DNA of 8,692 nucleotides from Bdellovibrio sp. (GTDB lineage Bacteria > Bdellovibrionota > UBA1018). The notes below the pieces were generated by a model that was not told the DNA's origin, did not search any database, and saw only the letters and a program-made list of their open reading frames with translations. The translations under genes were made by a program, and so were the position numbers. Location of the stretch: assembly GCA_016213345.1 (NCBI GenBank), contig JACRAO010000222.1:1-8692 (forward strand), given 5' to 3'. This document shows, one piece after another, positions 1 to 5,499 of the stretch (its first letter is position 1; each line of letters opens with the position of its first letter).

Positions 1-28
1 TTTGGGCACCTTTGAATTCGCCTCAATC

Positions 29-70
29 GAAAAACGCTCACCATAGGCCGTGCTATGCCTCGCATTTTTC
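29..70. repeat. long interrupted hairpin
   Basis: GAAAAACGC (29-37) pairs with GCATTTTTC (62-70) with one mismatch. Inside it CATAG (42-46) pairs with CTATG (53-57), leaving a six-base loop and a symmetric four-by-four internal bulge. The dyad is centred near 49.5. The pairing is read directly from the sequence; a role as an RNA structure or as a mobile-element subterminal structure is inference. Confidence 0.5.
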
Positions 71-71
71 T

Positions 72-114
72 CAATCGGCTCATCCAAATCTGCTCCAAAT
101 CTGAGCGCCGATTG
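72..114. repeat. inverted repeat enclosing an 11-bp-spaced direct repeat
   Basis: CAATCGGC (72-79) and GCCGATTG (107-114) form a perfect 8-bp inverted repeat. Its 27-base loop holds CCAAATCTG twice, at 84-92 and 95-103, so the copies start 11 bases apart, about one helical turn. Protein-binding sites or a mobile-element end are both possible. Confidence 0.5.
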
Positions 115-149
115 TCTAGTTTATTCATGGACAGACCCTAACCCCAAAT

Positions 150-422
150 ATGCCGCACTTAGCAATCAAGGATATATGCACGTCGAAAGTGATAACCTTG
201 CTTTGCGCATGGACTTTCGAAATGGTGTCCTCGCTGGGGTCGTCGTTTGCTGACGAAGTTGTCTCGCCCCTTGCCCATAAACAAGGAAATCAGATTACTG
301 TTTTGAACGCGAATGCTGCAGTTAGAAGCTGCCTTCGAGATGTTCGGGATGAAACTGGAATAAAAATAACCCGCGGTTTACTTGGAACTAACGTTACTAT
401 TCAAGAAGATGGAGCACTCTGA
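150..422 (+). CDS. short STN-like exported protein, possibly a remnant
   Basis: This 90-residue frame may be a small gene or a decayed fragment. Residues about 14-34 are hydrophobic and end in SSFA-DEV, which could be a signal peptide with a cleavage site. Residues about 47-90 follow the pattern of the short secretin/TonB N-terminal domain (STN, or N0/N1-like): an ITVLNANAAV strand, then LRDVRDETGIKI, then GTNVTIQEDGAL. That pattern normally continues with a second helix. Here TGA stops it, but the overlapping +1 frame from 421 stays open to 540 and contains NNLHINSILHKYV, which could be that helix. No Shine-Dalgarno sequence precedes the ATG; a GTG at 189 is another start. Base composition is GC-richer than the neighbours, like the repeat-rich stretch just upstream. 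The domain match is by eye only and may be wrong; the protein may not be expressed. Confidence 0.3.
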   Translation: MPHLAIKDICTSKVITLLCAWTFEMVSSLGSSFADEVVSPLAHKQGNQITVLNANAAVRSCLRDVRDETGIKITRGLLGTNVTIQEDGAL

Positions 423-558
423 ATTCCCACAAAACAATCTGCACATTAATAGTATTTTGCACAAATATGTAACTGGCCAACTAGTGGATCAGAGGTTGTC
501 TTTTACATATAATAAATCATTTCCGGGTTACAGAGGTTGAGAACATTCAAGGCTTCAT

Positions 559-612
559 GGATTTTTTTGGATTTTTCTTGGGTTTTTCTTGGGTTTTTTT
601 TGGGTTTTTATT
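559..612. repeat. five tandem 11-bp T-tract repeats
   Basis: Five near-identical units follow one another: GGATTTTTTT (559-568), GGATTTTTCTT (569-579), GGGTTTTTCTT (580-590), GGGTTTTTTTT (591-601) and GGGTTTTTATT (602-612). The 11-bp period puts the A/T tracts roughly in phase with the helix, the arrangement that gives intrinsic DNA curvature. The array overlaps the TAA stop (608-610) of the minus-strand gene. No stem precedes the T runs, so it is not a standard intrinsic terminator on the plus strand. The stretch from 423 to 558 before it holds no other feature I can support. Confidence 0.75.
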
Positions 613-964
613 CCTCTTTAATTAAATCCTCAAGTTCGTGTAACATAAATTGCAATCTTTCATGAAGTTCAGTTAACTCTAATAAATTCTTTTTTAAACT
701 CTCTAGTGGATTTGCAGTTTGGATATGAGGAATCTCAGGTGTGCTTAAAAACTGAACAGGATTGTGCTTAACAATCTGAAGATGTTCATGTTTGCCTTGA
801 TTGAAATCTTCTGCTTTTATCACACGAGGACTAGAAACCACAAATGCATTGTTATCTCGATCTTGTGGCCTACTCAGTTTTTGTTCTCTTCCGGTTCTAT
901 ATATTTGATAGAGGTTCGAATATAGAAACGTAAATTTTTGACTTTTATCTCTTGTAGCAGACAT
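608..964 (-). CDS. small coiled-coil protein of unknown function
   Basis: I do not recognise this 118-residue protein. It has no signal peptide or membrane segment. The N-terminal part is basic and aromatic (residues about 8-35, with KFTFLYSNLYQIYRTGREQ). The middle is low in recognisable structure. Residues about 86-118 form a Leu/Glu-rich amphipathic helix (LESLKKNLLELTELHERLQF and onward), a likely coiled coil for self-association or partner binding. The start is well supported: GAGAGGAG lies about nine bases upstream of the ATG. A sigma-54-like promoter at 1102-1118 points at it, leaving an untranslated leader of about 128 bases with a hairpin. Its TAA lies in an 11-bp repeat array; past the stop the frame stays open for 34 codons, the first part Lys-rich. 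It stands alone, divergent from the HD-GYP gene. The strong ribosome site and promoter suggest a real gene; its function is unknown. Confidence 0.7.
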   Translation of the reverse strand: MSATRDKSQKFTFLYSNLYQIYRTGREQKLSRPQDRDNNAFVVSSPRVIKAEDFNQGKHEHLQIVKHNPVQFLSTPEIPHIQTANPLESLKKNLLELTELHERLQFMLHELEDLIKEE

Positions 965-1046
965 ACAACCTTGCTCCTCTCAATCACCACAGCTCAACAT
1001 GGGCATAGACTTTATTAACGCCCGTTCCAACTTCAACTCATCATAT

Positions 1047-1077
1047 CTTTGAGGTTAGAGTGGCTAGCTCCTCAAAG
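1047..1077. repeat. perfect 8-bp inverted repeat in the leader of the coiled-coil gene
   Basis: CTTTGAGG (1047-1054) and CCTCAAAG (1070-1077) are perfectly complementary around a 15-base loop. If transcription starts near 1092 from the sigma-54-like site, the hairpin sits in the 5' leader of the minus-strand gene, about 80 bases before its start codon. No T run follows on either strand, so it is not a terminator. It may be an RNA structure or an operator. Confidence 0.5.
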
Positions 1078-1101
1078 ACAATCACTACTACTTTTATATA
1101 A

Positions 1102-1118
1102 AGCAAAATGAGTGCCAA
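1102..1118 (-). promoter_or_regulatory. sigma-54 (-24/-12) promoter candidate
   Basis: Read on the minus strand this is TTGGCACTCATTTTGCT. It matches the RpoN consensus YTGGCACGN4TTGCW at every fixed base except the final G of the -24 element. The GG and GC dinucleotides are exactly 12 bases apart, as required. Initiation is expected near 1092, pointing at the gene starting at 964. Such promoters need an enhancer-binding protein, whose site would lie to the right. A similar match occurs by chance inside metH, so transcription data are needed. Confidence 0.5.
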
Positions 1119-1170
1119 AAGTTCAAAATATTAATAAAAATAAAACCTTTGTTTTCAAGTACTTATATTA

Positions 1171-1199
1171 TTGCCATTTTTATTAACCTGGGTCATACT
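1171..1199 (+). promoter_or_regulatory. sigma-70-type promoter candidate for the HD-GYP gene
   Basis: TTGCCA (1171-1176, five of six matches to TTGACA) is followed by a 17-base spacer and CATACT (1194-1199, four of six matches to TATAAT). This would give a leader of roughly 75 bases. The surrounding DNA is very AT-rich, so chance matches are common. Confidence 0.35.
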
Positions 1200-1282
1200 G
1201 TATAAGACTTAGACAAGTGAATGACATTGAGTACAAAATCTTTATTTTTTTATTTTAAAGATACCCAAATACGGTGGATTAT

Positions 1283-2293
1283 ATGGCACATAAAAAAATT
1301 TTTACAGAAGCCCTAGAGGATGTTTACTCAGATCGTCTAAAAAGAAAAGACGGGTTTGTAGAGGTTCCTACATCGGTTTTTATTGAAAAAGTTGATGTTT
1401 ATGCACCAGACTTACCAAACATTGATTTTTATATTTTAAAAGAAAACAAATTTGAAGTTCTAAAATCTGCGCAAGAATCATATTCGCCACTAGTGCTAAG
1501 CATGCACGACTACATTTGGATTAAAGAAGAATATATTGAGCACGTAAGAAGCCATGTCGAAGGTATTATATTAAAACCCAATGACGCCACAAATGCACTA
1601 CCATCTGGTAAGCGAATGGAAATTCTTAGAAGATCTGCAATAAAAGTAGTTGAAAACTTATTTGAAAAACCAAGTCCTGAAAAAATAAATAAAAGTATAA
1701 AAGTAGTAAAATCTTTTGTGTTTCTCATCATGAAAGATCCAAAGGCATATTTACTACTTACTAGGTTATCCAGTCACGATCCATATACTTTACAACATTC
1801 TGTTGGGACTGCTGTAAATGCAATTATCTTAGGTAAAAAACTAAAAATAGACAAGGAAACAGAGCTTAATGACCTTGGATTAGCTGGCTTACTACACGAC
1901 ATAGGAAAAGTAAGAGTAAGAAAAGAGATAATTAATAAAGCTGGACCTTTGACAGAAGAAGAATGGGAAGAGATAAAAAAACATTCACGCGAAGGATACG
2001 AAATAGTAAAAGATAACTCAAGAATTAATTTTAAGTCAAAACGTGCTATTTTAGAACATCACGAAAGCAGGAATGGCACTGGGTATCCACAAGTACTTAA
2101 GGCCCATCAAATAGATTTATATTCTAAAATTATTTCAATTTGTGATATTTTTAATGCCATAACATCTGATAGGTCTTATGCAAAAGCGAAACCAATTTAT
2201 GACGCTTTTGATTTCATGAAAAACAACTTGGAACATAAGATTGATATGGAAATTTTTAAAGAACTTGTACTCATATACGGTGGGAAAATCTAA
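1283..2293 (+). CDS. HD-GYP domain protein, predicted c-di-GMP phosphodiesterase
   Basis: HD-GYP proteins hydrolyse cyclic di-GMP with a metal centre in the cytoplasm. This 336-residue protein has an N-terminal domain (about 20-90, starting FVEVPTSVFIEKV) like the non-catalytic domain often found before HD-GYP, then a helical linker and the HD-GYP domain (about 165-320). Metal ligands are visible: H172 in YTLQHS, HD at 205-206 in LLHDIGK, H234 in KKHSREGYEI, HH at 259-260 and D288 in ICDIFNAITSDR. The signature reads HHESRNGTGYP, with Asn where Asp is usual; the GYP itself is intact, so activity is likely. There is no membrane segment. I chose the ATG because GGTGG lies five bases before it; a GTG at 1274 would add three residues and lacks a ribosome site. 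It appears monocistronic and ends at a terminator. A PilZ gene downstream on the other strand adds to the c-di-GMP context. Confidence 0.93.
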   Translation: MAHKKIFTEALEDVYSDRLKRKDGFVEVPTSVFIEKVDVYAPDLPNIDFYILKENKFEVLKSAQESYSPLVLSMHDYIWIKEEYIEHVRSHVEGIILKPNDATNALPSGKRMEILRRSAIKVVENLFEKPSPEKINKSIKVVKSFVFLIMKDPKAYLLLTRLSSHDPYTLQHSVGTAVNAIILGKKLKIDKETELNDLGLAGLLHDIGKVRVRKEIINKAGPLTEEEWEEIKKHSREGYEIVKDNSRINFKSKRAILEHHESRNGTGYPQVLKAHQIDLYSKIISICDIFNAITSDRSYAKAKPIYDAFDFMKNNLEHKIDMEIFKELVLIYGGKI

Positions 2294-2295
2294 CG

Positions 2296-2337
2296 AAGTA
2301 GATGAGCCTTTTTCAGCAGAATCTACTTAGATTTTTT
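2296..2337 (+). terminator. intrinsic terminator after the HD-GYP gene
   Basis: AAGTAGAT (2296-2303) pairs perfectly with ATCTACTT (2321-2328) and is followed by AGATTTTTT. It begins three bases after the HD-GYP stop. The right arm contains the TAG stop of the convergent phasin-like gene, so the hairpin may also help end the minus-strand operon, although the T run there is weak. Confidence 0.7.
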
Positions 2338-2637
2338 AGGCGTGAATTTAAGTTTTACTTCAAAGTCTAACTCATGCTTTTCCAAAACCTCTGAAATAAG
2401 CTCCTTTAGATCTAGTTTTGGTGTAAGTTTCTCCATTATATCTGTAGAAAGTTTTTGGAAAAACTCATTTTTGGTCTTATTTGCGGACTCTAGTAACCCC
2501 GAAAACAGCTCCTTTGGTAATTTAAACTCAGACATCAGAGATCGCAAACTTTCTTCTGTCAAAAATGCAGCACCAATCCCCACTGTAATCACCTTCTTTA
2601 CAAACTCACTTGCCTTAGATTGTAAATCCTCCGTCAT
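2323..2637 (-). CDS. phasin-like small helical protein
   Basis: This 104-residue protein resembles the phasin-like small proteins of deltaproteobacteria and their relatives. The pattern is a helix with VKKVITVGIGAAFLTEESLR (about 14-33), then LPKELFSGLLESANKTKNEF (about 40-59), a third helix (MEKLTPKLDLKELISEVL) and a short C-terminal strand (LDFEVKLKFTPKK). True phasins coat polyhydroxyalkanoate granules, but this subgroup is not tied to a PHA gene here and its role is unknown. There is no signal peptide; the first helix is amphipathic rather than membrane-spanning. It is the last gene of the operon: the previous stop lies six bases upstream and its ribosome site GGGGAG touches that stop, which suggests translational coupling. 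Its own TAG sits in the arm of the shared hairpin. Confident as a gene, less so as to function. Confidence 0.8.
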   Translation of the reverse strand: MTEDLQSKASEFVKKVITVGIGAAFLTEESLRSLMSEFKLPKELFSGLLESANKTKNEFFQKLSTDIMEKLTPKLDLKELISEVLEKHELDFEVKLKFTPKKSK

Positions 2638-2643
2638 TTGCTA

Positions 2644-3084
2644 TCACTCCCCTTTTCCTTGATCCTTTGCGCGTTTTTCAAAATTTTTCATCATTTCTGG
2701 CAAACTTCCTTTAATCAATCTATTTAATATAAAAGACGGCACCGGAACATTAAATTCAACCTCTATCGAATAAACTGCTTCCGTTTTTTCAGGGCCTATC
2801 TCCTTTAATTTCCAAGAACCGGTGTTTTTCTGAAAAAAATCCCCTTCTACCAAACTCCATTGAATTTCTCCAGTTTCAAAATTTTCATCATGATTTAAGA
2901 CATAGGAAACATCTTTCATAATAGACACTAAATACTTTACACGGGCTTTTGTTTCATTTTCTCTTTCAATATCGACAGACTTACATCCACTCACAAACTG
3001 TGGATAATCCTCATACTTAGTGATGGTCTGAAAAAGCGCACGTTTGCTCACATCTAAAACTCTTTTAATTTCTGCTTTAGCCAT
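2644..3084 (-). CDS. SRPBCC/START-fold protein of the COQ10/RatA (polyketide cyclase) type
   Basis: The 146-residue length and sequence fit single-domain START-like proteins such as COQ10 and RatA, which hold lipids or isoprenoid quinones in a deep pocket. The hallmark helix-loop FQTITKYEDYPQFVSGCKSV spans about 18-37, followed by antiparallel strands (VKYLVSIMKDVSYVL; IQWSLVEGDFF; GSWKLKEI; AVYSIEVEFNVPVP) and a long C-terminal helix (about 121-140). There is no signal peptide, so it acts in the cytoplasm or at the inner membrane. The gene starts six bases after glpX; its ribosome site GGTAGG contains the glpX TAG stop. It is followed by the phasin-like gene at equally short spacing. A quinone-chaperone or ribosome-associated toxin (RatA) role is possible from the fold, but no RatB partner is present. 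The operon suggests a lipid or membrane role. Confidence 0.85.
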   Translation of the reverse strand: MAKAEIKRVLDVSKRALFQTITKYEDYPQFVSGCKSVDIERENETKARVKYLVSIMKDVSYVLNHDENFETGEIQWSLVEGDFFQKNTGSWKLKEIGPEKTEAVYSIEVEFNVPVPSFILNRLIKGSLPEMMKNFEKRAKDQGKGE

Positions 3085-3090
3085 AAATAC

Positions 3091-4050
3091 CTACCAGGAA
3101 TAATGTGGTTTACGATCAAAATGATGCTCCGCATCGATAAATCTTGTAGTCCCTGATTCAGACCTCATCACTACTGAATGCGTTTTAGCTCCACCACTAA
3201 AAAATCGAACTCCATCCAAAAACGTTCCCTGCGTCACGCCAGTTGCACAAAACATAACATTGCCTTTAGCAAGTTCATCTATTTTATAAATTTTATCCAA
3301 ATCCATAATCCCCATAGTTTTTGCTCGAACTTTTTCTTCTTCTTTATGAAATACTAGGCGCCCTTGAAAATCTCCACCTTTACACCGTAAAGCTGCTGCT
3401 GCAATCACACCTTCGGGCGCACCACCCACTCCCATAAGAACATCAACACCACTATCCGCCTTGCAAGTAGCAATAGCAGCAGACACATCACCATCACCAA
3501 TTAACCAAATCCTAGACCCTGCCCTTCGTAGTTCTGCAATTAGATCATTGTGCCTGGGCCGATCTAAGACTACTACTGTTAAATCTTGTACATTGCACTT
3601 CTTAACTTGTGCAATGTTTTTTAAATTCTCTGTAGGGGATAAAGTTAAATCAATAGCTCCTCTAGCTTCAGCTCCCACTGCAATTTTTTGCATATAAACA
3701 TCTGGGGCATGTAAAAAATGTCCTTCTTCAGCTATTGCTATCACCGAAAGCGCATTGGTTCCCCCACTAGCACAAATAGTAGTGCCCTCTAACGGGTCCA
3801 ACGCTAAATCTAATTTATCTCCAGATCCCTTGCCTACTTTTTCGCCAATATAGAGCATAGGAGCTTCATCTCTTTCGCCTTCACCAATCACTACTCTGCC
3901 TTCAAATTGTATAGAATTAAGTATTTTTCTCATAGCTTCGACAGCAGCCTGGTCTGCTTGTTTTTCCTCACCACGTCCCATCCAACGAGCACTTGCTAAA
4001 GCCGCCGCTTCGGTAACTCGCACAAACTCTAAAGCAAAATTTCTATCCAT
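3091..4050 (-). CDS. glpX: class II fructose-1,6-bisphosphatase
   Basis: GlpX removes the 1-phosphate from fructose 1,6-bisphosphate to give fructose 6-phosphate, the committed gluconeogenic step; some homologues also act on sedoheptulose 1,7-bisphosphate. The 319-residue protein is close to the usual length and complete. Visible family motifs are D33 in KQADQAAV, the loop IGEGERDEAPM (55-65) with E57, the metal-binding DPLEGTT (85-91) with D85 and E88, GDGDVSAAI (185-193), and GGAPEGVIAAAA (209-220) with E213; these positions agree with the known metal-site residues of E. coli GlpX. It is soluble. GAGAGG lies five bases before the ATG and next to the PilZ stop, only nine bases upstream, so translation is probably coupled. 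Lying between a PilZ gene and a START-like gene is unusual for a core sugar enzyme. Confidence 0.97.
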   Translation of the reverse strand: MDRNFALEFVRVTEAAALASARWMGRGEEKQADQAAVEAMRKILNSIQFEGRVVIGEGERDEAPMLYIGEKVGKGSGDKLDLALDPLEGTTICASGGTNALSVIAIAEEGHFLHAPDVYMQKIAVGAEARGAIDLTLSPTENLKNIAQVKKCNVQDLTVVVLDRPRHNDLIAELRRAGSRIWLIGDGDVSAAIATCKADSGVDVLMGVGGAPEGVIAAAALRCKGGDFQGRLVFHKEEEKVRAKTMGIMDLDKIYKIDELAKGNVMFCATGVTQGTFLDGVRFFSGGAKTHSVVMRSESGTTRFIDAEHHFDRKPHYSW

Positions 4051-4059
4051 AAAAACCTC

Positions 4060-4791
4060 TCAAGCCTCTAAATGCTCCAGGCATAAATTTTTTAGTCCTT
4101 GAGGAAGGTTAGAACCCAATATAAGTTGTTTTGCAATCCTTAATTTATTGCAATCTTTGTTTACATCAACTCTTAAAAGCACAGTTTCTAACCAAATAAC
4201 TCCACTTTCTTCGGTTTTTTCATCTAACGGTGATATTGACCCTGTATTAACTCCGTCTTCAATAGTCCACCTGACAAAATTACCAGAAAAACAAAAAATA
4301 AAATTCTTAATCTCACTCTCTGGAGTAACAGTAAAATAAAAATCTGTACCAAATGCACCATGATACCAACCATTGAATTGCTGAGAACCAGGAATTAGCT
4401 TGAGCTCTTTGGTTAAAAATAACGGGTCAGAGATTTTTTTAAGCATTTCCTTAAGAGATGATTCTAAATCAATAAACTCACACCCAACACGTTCTTTAGA
4501 TATATTAGTTACTCTCAGTTGGATTGGTTCTTTTTGGCTCTTAATATTTAAAATGCCAGATAGTTTTGCACCTAATGTAAAATAAACCAAATCTTTACTA
4601 TCAATCAAATGAAGTGCAAGACCATTTATGGAGAGATCCAGTATAGAATAAACTTTGCCCGATTGGTTTAATTTAAATTGTTCATGCGTAAAATTAAGCC
4701 TAGGGAATTTTCTTTTTTCTTCTAAAAATAAAAAAGTGACATTTTTATTTTTAGAAACGTCGCTTAGGCTCTGGGACTTTTGGTTCCCCAT
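4060..4791 (-). CDS. PilZ domain c-di-GMP receptor with an uncharacterised C-terminal domain
   Basis: The N-terminal half is a PilZ domain with both c-di-GMP-binding motifs intact: RxxxR as R27-KFP-R31 and DxSxxG as D52-LSIN-G57. The beta-barrel core runs to about 110 (LRVTNISKERVGCEFIDL). Residues about 120-243 form a second region (GWYHGAFGTDFYFTVTPE, FIFCFSGNFVRWTIEDG) that I do not recognise; it looks beta-rich and could be the output domain. There is no membrane segment. The start is set by a strong ribosome site, AAAGGAG nine bases upstream, and no other start codon occurs in frame before the PilZ core. This means the first 41 bases overlap the end of the preceding START-like gene in another frame. 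It precedes glpX by nine bases. It is a likely sensor linking c-di-GMP to the products of this operon; the target is unknown. Confidence 0.9.
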   Translation of the reverse strand: MGNQKSQSLSDVSKNKNVTFLFLEEKRKFPRLNFTHEQFKLNQSGKVYSILDLSINGLALHLIDSKDLVYFTLGAKLSGILNIKSQKEPIQLRVTNISKERVGCEFIDLESSLKEMLKKISDPLFLTKELKLIPGSQQFNGWYHGAFGTDFYFTVTPESEIKNFIFCFSGNFVRWTIEDGVNTGSISPLDEKTEESGVIWLETVLLRVDVNKDCNKLRIAKQLILGSNLPQGLKNLCLEHLEA

Positions 4792-5476
4792 GCGTGTTAT
4801 CTCCTTTTACAATAGTTTCATATTTTTTTGATTCAATATAAGAGCGCATTTTACTTCCAGTAAAACGAAAGACAATTTCAGCTCCTCTTTCGACAATAAA
4901 AGCAGGTGGCCATTTTTTCCCTAAAATATTACCCTCTAAGTACACTATGGTACCCTTTTCACCTAAATTATCAAAATAAAGATTACCTTTTAGACCAAAA
5001 AAATGTCCTTTTATAATTTCAAACTGGATCCATCTATCACTTACTTCTGTAAAAATGACTTCAGAAATTAGTTTAAAATTCCAAATACCACCTTCTATGG
5101 CTAATATTTTTGCAGATTCTGAATATTGTGCTTTATCAATATACGGGATCATTTCAGCATAAAGTTTATAATTTGTTAAAATCTGCCTTGTTACCGCTAG
5201 GTTCGAATGCACAAGCATAGCTGCATAAAAAGAATATTTTTTATAACCCGGTAAGCCAGCAGGACCACGAACAGGATCAAGTGAAGCATATGCAACAGTG
5301 TCTCGATCTTTTATCACTTTTTCATAGACCGAAGCTTTCAATAATGTCTTAATTGCCGGTGCATCAGCTTTTGTATAAGCATCAAAGAAAAAAGCAAAGA
5401 AAAACACAAGAGCTAGCCATCCAGACAGCCCCTTTTGATGCATAATATAACCAATAAACACATGGTCTTTCTTCAT
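4751..5476 (-). CDS. exported or membrane-anchored START-like (SRPBCC) protein
   Basis: The 241-residue protein begins with a basic segment and a strongly hydrophobic stretch (about 17-31, GWLALVFFFAFFF) followed by DAYTKADAP, so it is probably secreted to the periplasm or anchored in the inner membrane. Residues about 82-220 look like a START/COQ10 fold: LAVTRQILTNYKLYAEMIPY (93-112), several strands (IWNFKLISEVIFTEV; WIQFEIIKGHFF; GNLYFDNLGEKGTIVYLEG), then a helix (EIVFRFTGSKMRSYIESKKY). These folds bind lipids or other hydrophobic ligands. The tail is basic and proline-rich. An internal Met12 (ATG at 5441-5443) is another possible start and leaves a more typical signal peptide; neither has a clear ribosome site. 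It is the first gene of the operon and lies back to back with pgsA, suggesting an envelope-lipid role. A transport function is inference. Confidence 0.8.
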   Translation of the reverse strand: MKKDHVFIGYIMHQKGLSGWLALVFFFAFFFDAYTKADAPAIKTLLKASVYEKVIKDRDTVAYASLDPVRGPAGLPGYKKYSFYAAMLVHSNLAVTRQILTNYKLYAEMIPYIDKAQYSESAKILAIEGGIWNFKLISEVIFTEVSDRWIQFEIIKGHFFGLKGNLYFDNLGEKGTIVYLEGNILGKKWPPAFIVERGAEIVFRFTGSKMRSYIESKKYETIVKGDNTHGEPKVPEPKRRF

Positions 5477-5483
5477 TGACTCA

Positions 5484-5493
5484 AGTATATAAG
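5484..5493. promoter_or_regulatory. overlapping divergent -10 elements between the START-like gene and pgsA
   Basis: Read leftward, TATACT (complement of 5484-5489) lies seven bases before the ATG of the START-like gene. Read rightward, TATATA (5486-5491) lies eight bases before the ATG of pgsA at 5500. Both distances would place transcription starts at or next to the start codons, giving leaderless or nearly leaderless messages, which fits the lack of Shine-Dalgarno sites. No good -35 element is visible on either side, and the region is AT-rich, so this is tentative. Confidence 0.3.
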
Positions 5494-5499
5494 AAAAAC

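Larger units (their letters stand above)
1..138. mobile_element. possible terminal part of an IS/MITE-like or other repetitive element, cut by the window edge
   Basis: This stretch is visibly richer in G and C than the rest of the window and is full of repeats: a hairpin at 29-70, an inverted repeat at 72-114 enclosing two copies of CCAAATCTG, and TCAATCG at 23-29 and again at 71-77. It ends at 129-138 with GGACAGACCC (GGGTCTGTCC on the other strand), followed by TA, which could be an element end plus a target dinucleotide. On the minus strand several frames are open across it, one starting at the ATG at 127-129. No complete transposase or second end is visible, so the assignment rests on structure alone. 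It could equally be an intergenic repeat. Confidence 0.25.
965..1282. other. divergent intergenic region between the coiled-coil and HD-GYP genes
   Basis: About 318 bases hold no gene. They contain the minus-strand Shine-Dalgarno (GAGGAG), an 8-bp inverted repeat (1047-1077), a sigma-54-like promoter reading left (1102-1118) and a sigma-70-like promoter reading right (1171-1199). Small palindromes AAGTACTT (1157-1164) and ATACTGTAT (1195-1203) lie upstream of the sigma-54-like site, where an activator could bind, but neither is long enough to be convincing. Confidence 0.6.

Noticed and set aside
50..253. A 67-codon plus-strand frame over the repeat-rich left end
   Set aside because: It begins inside a hairpin, has no ribosome site, overlaps the more protein-like 150-422 frame and shows no recognisable motif.
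559..612. The T-rich array as an intrinsic terminator
   Set aside because: No GC-rich stem precedes the T runs on the plus strand, and the regular 11-bp unit is better described as a tandem repeat.
1510..1731. A 73-codon minus-strand frame
   Set aside because: It is the shadow of the HD-GYP gene linker region and lacks a ribosome site.
2342..2662. A 106-codon plus-strand open frame
   Set aside because: It is antisense to the phasin-like gene; Ser/Phe-rich composition is the expected shadow of a Lys/Glu-rich helical protein.
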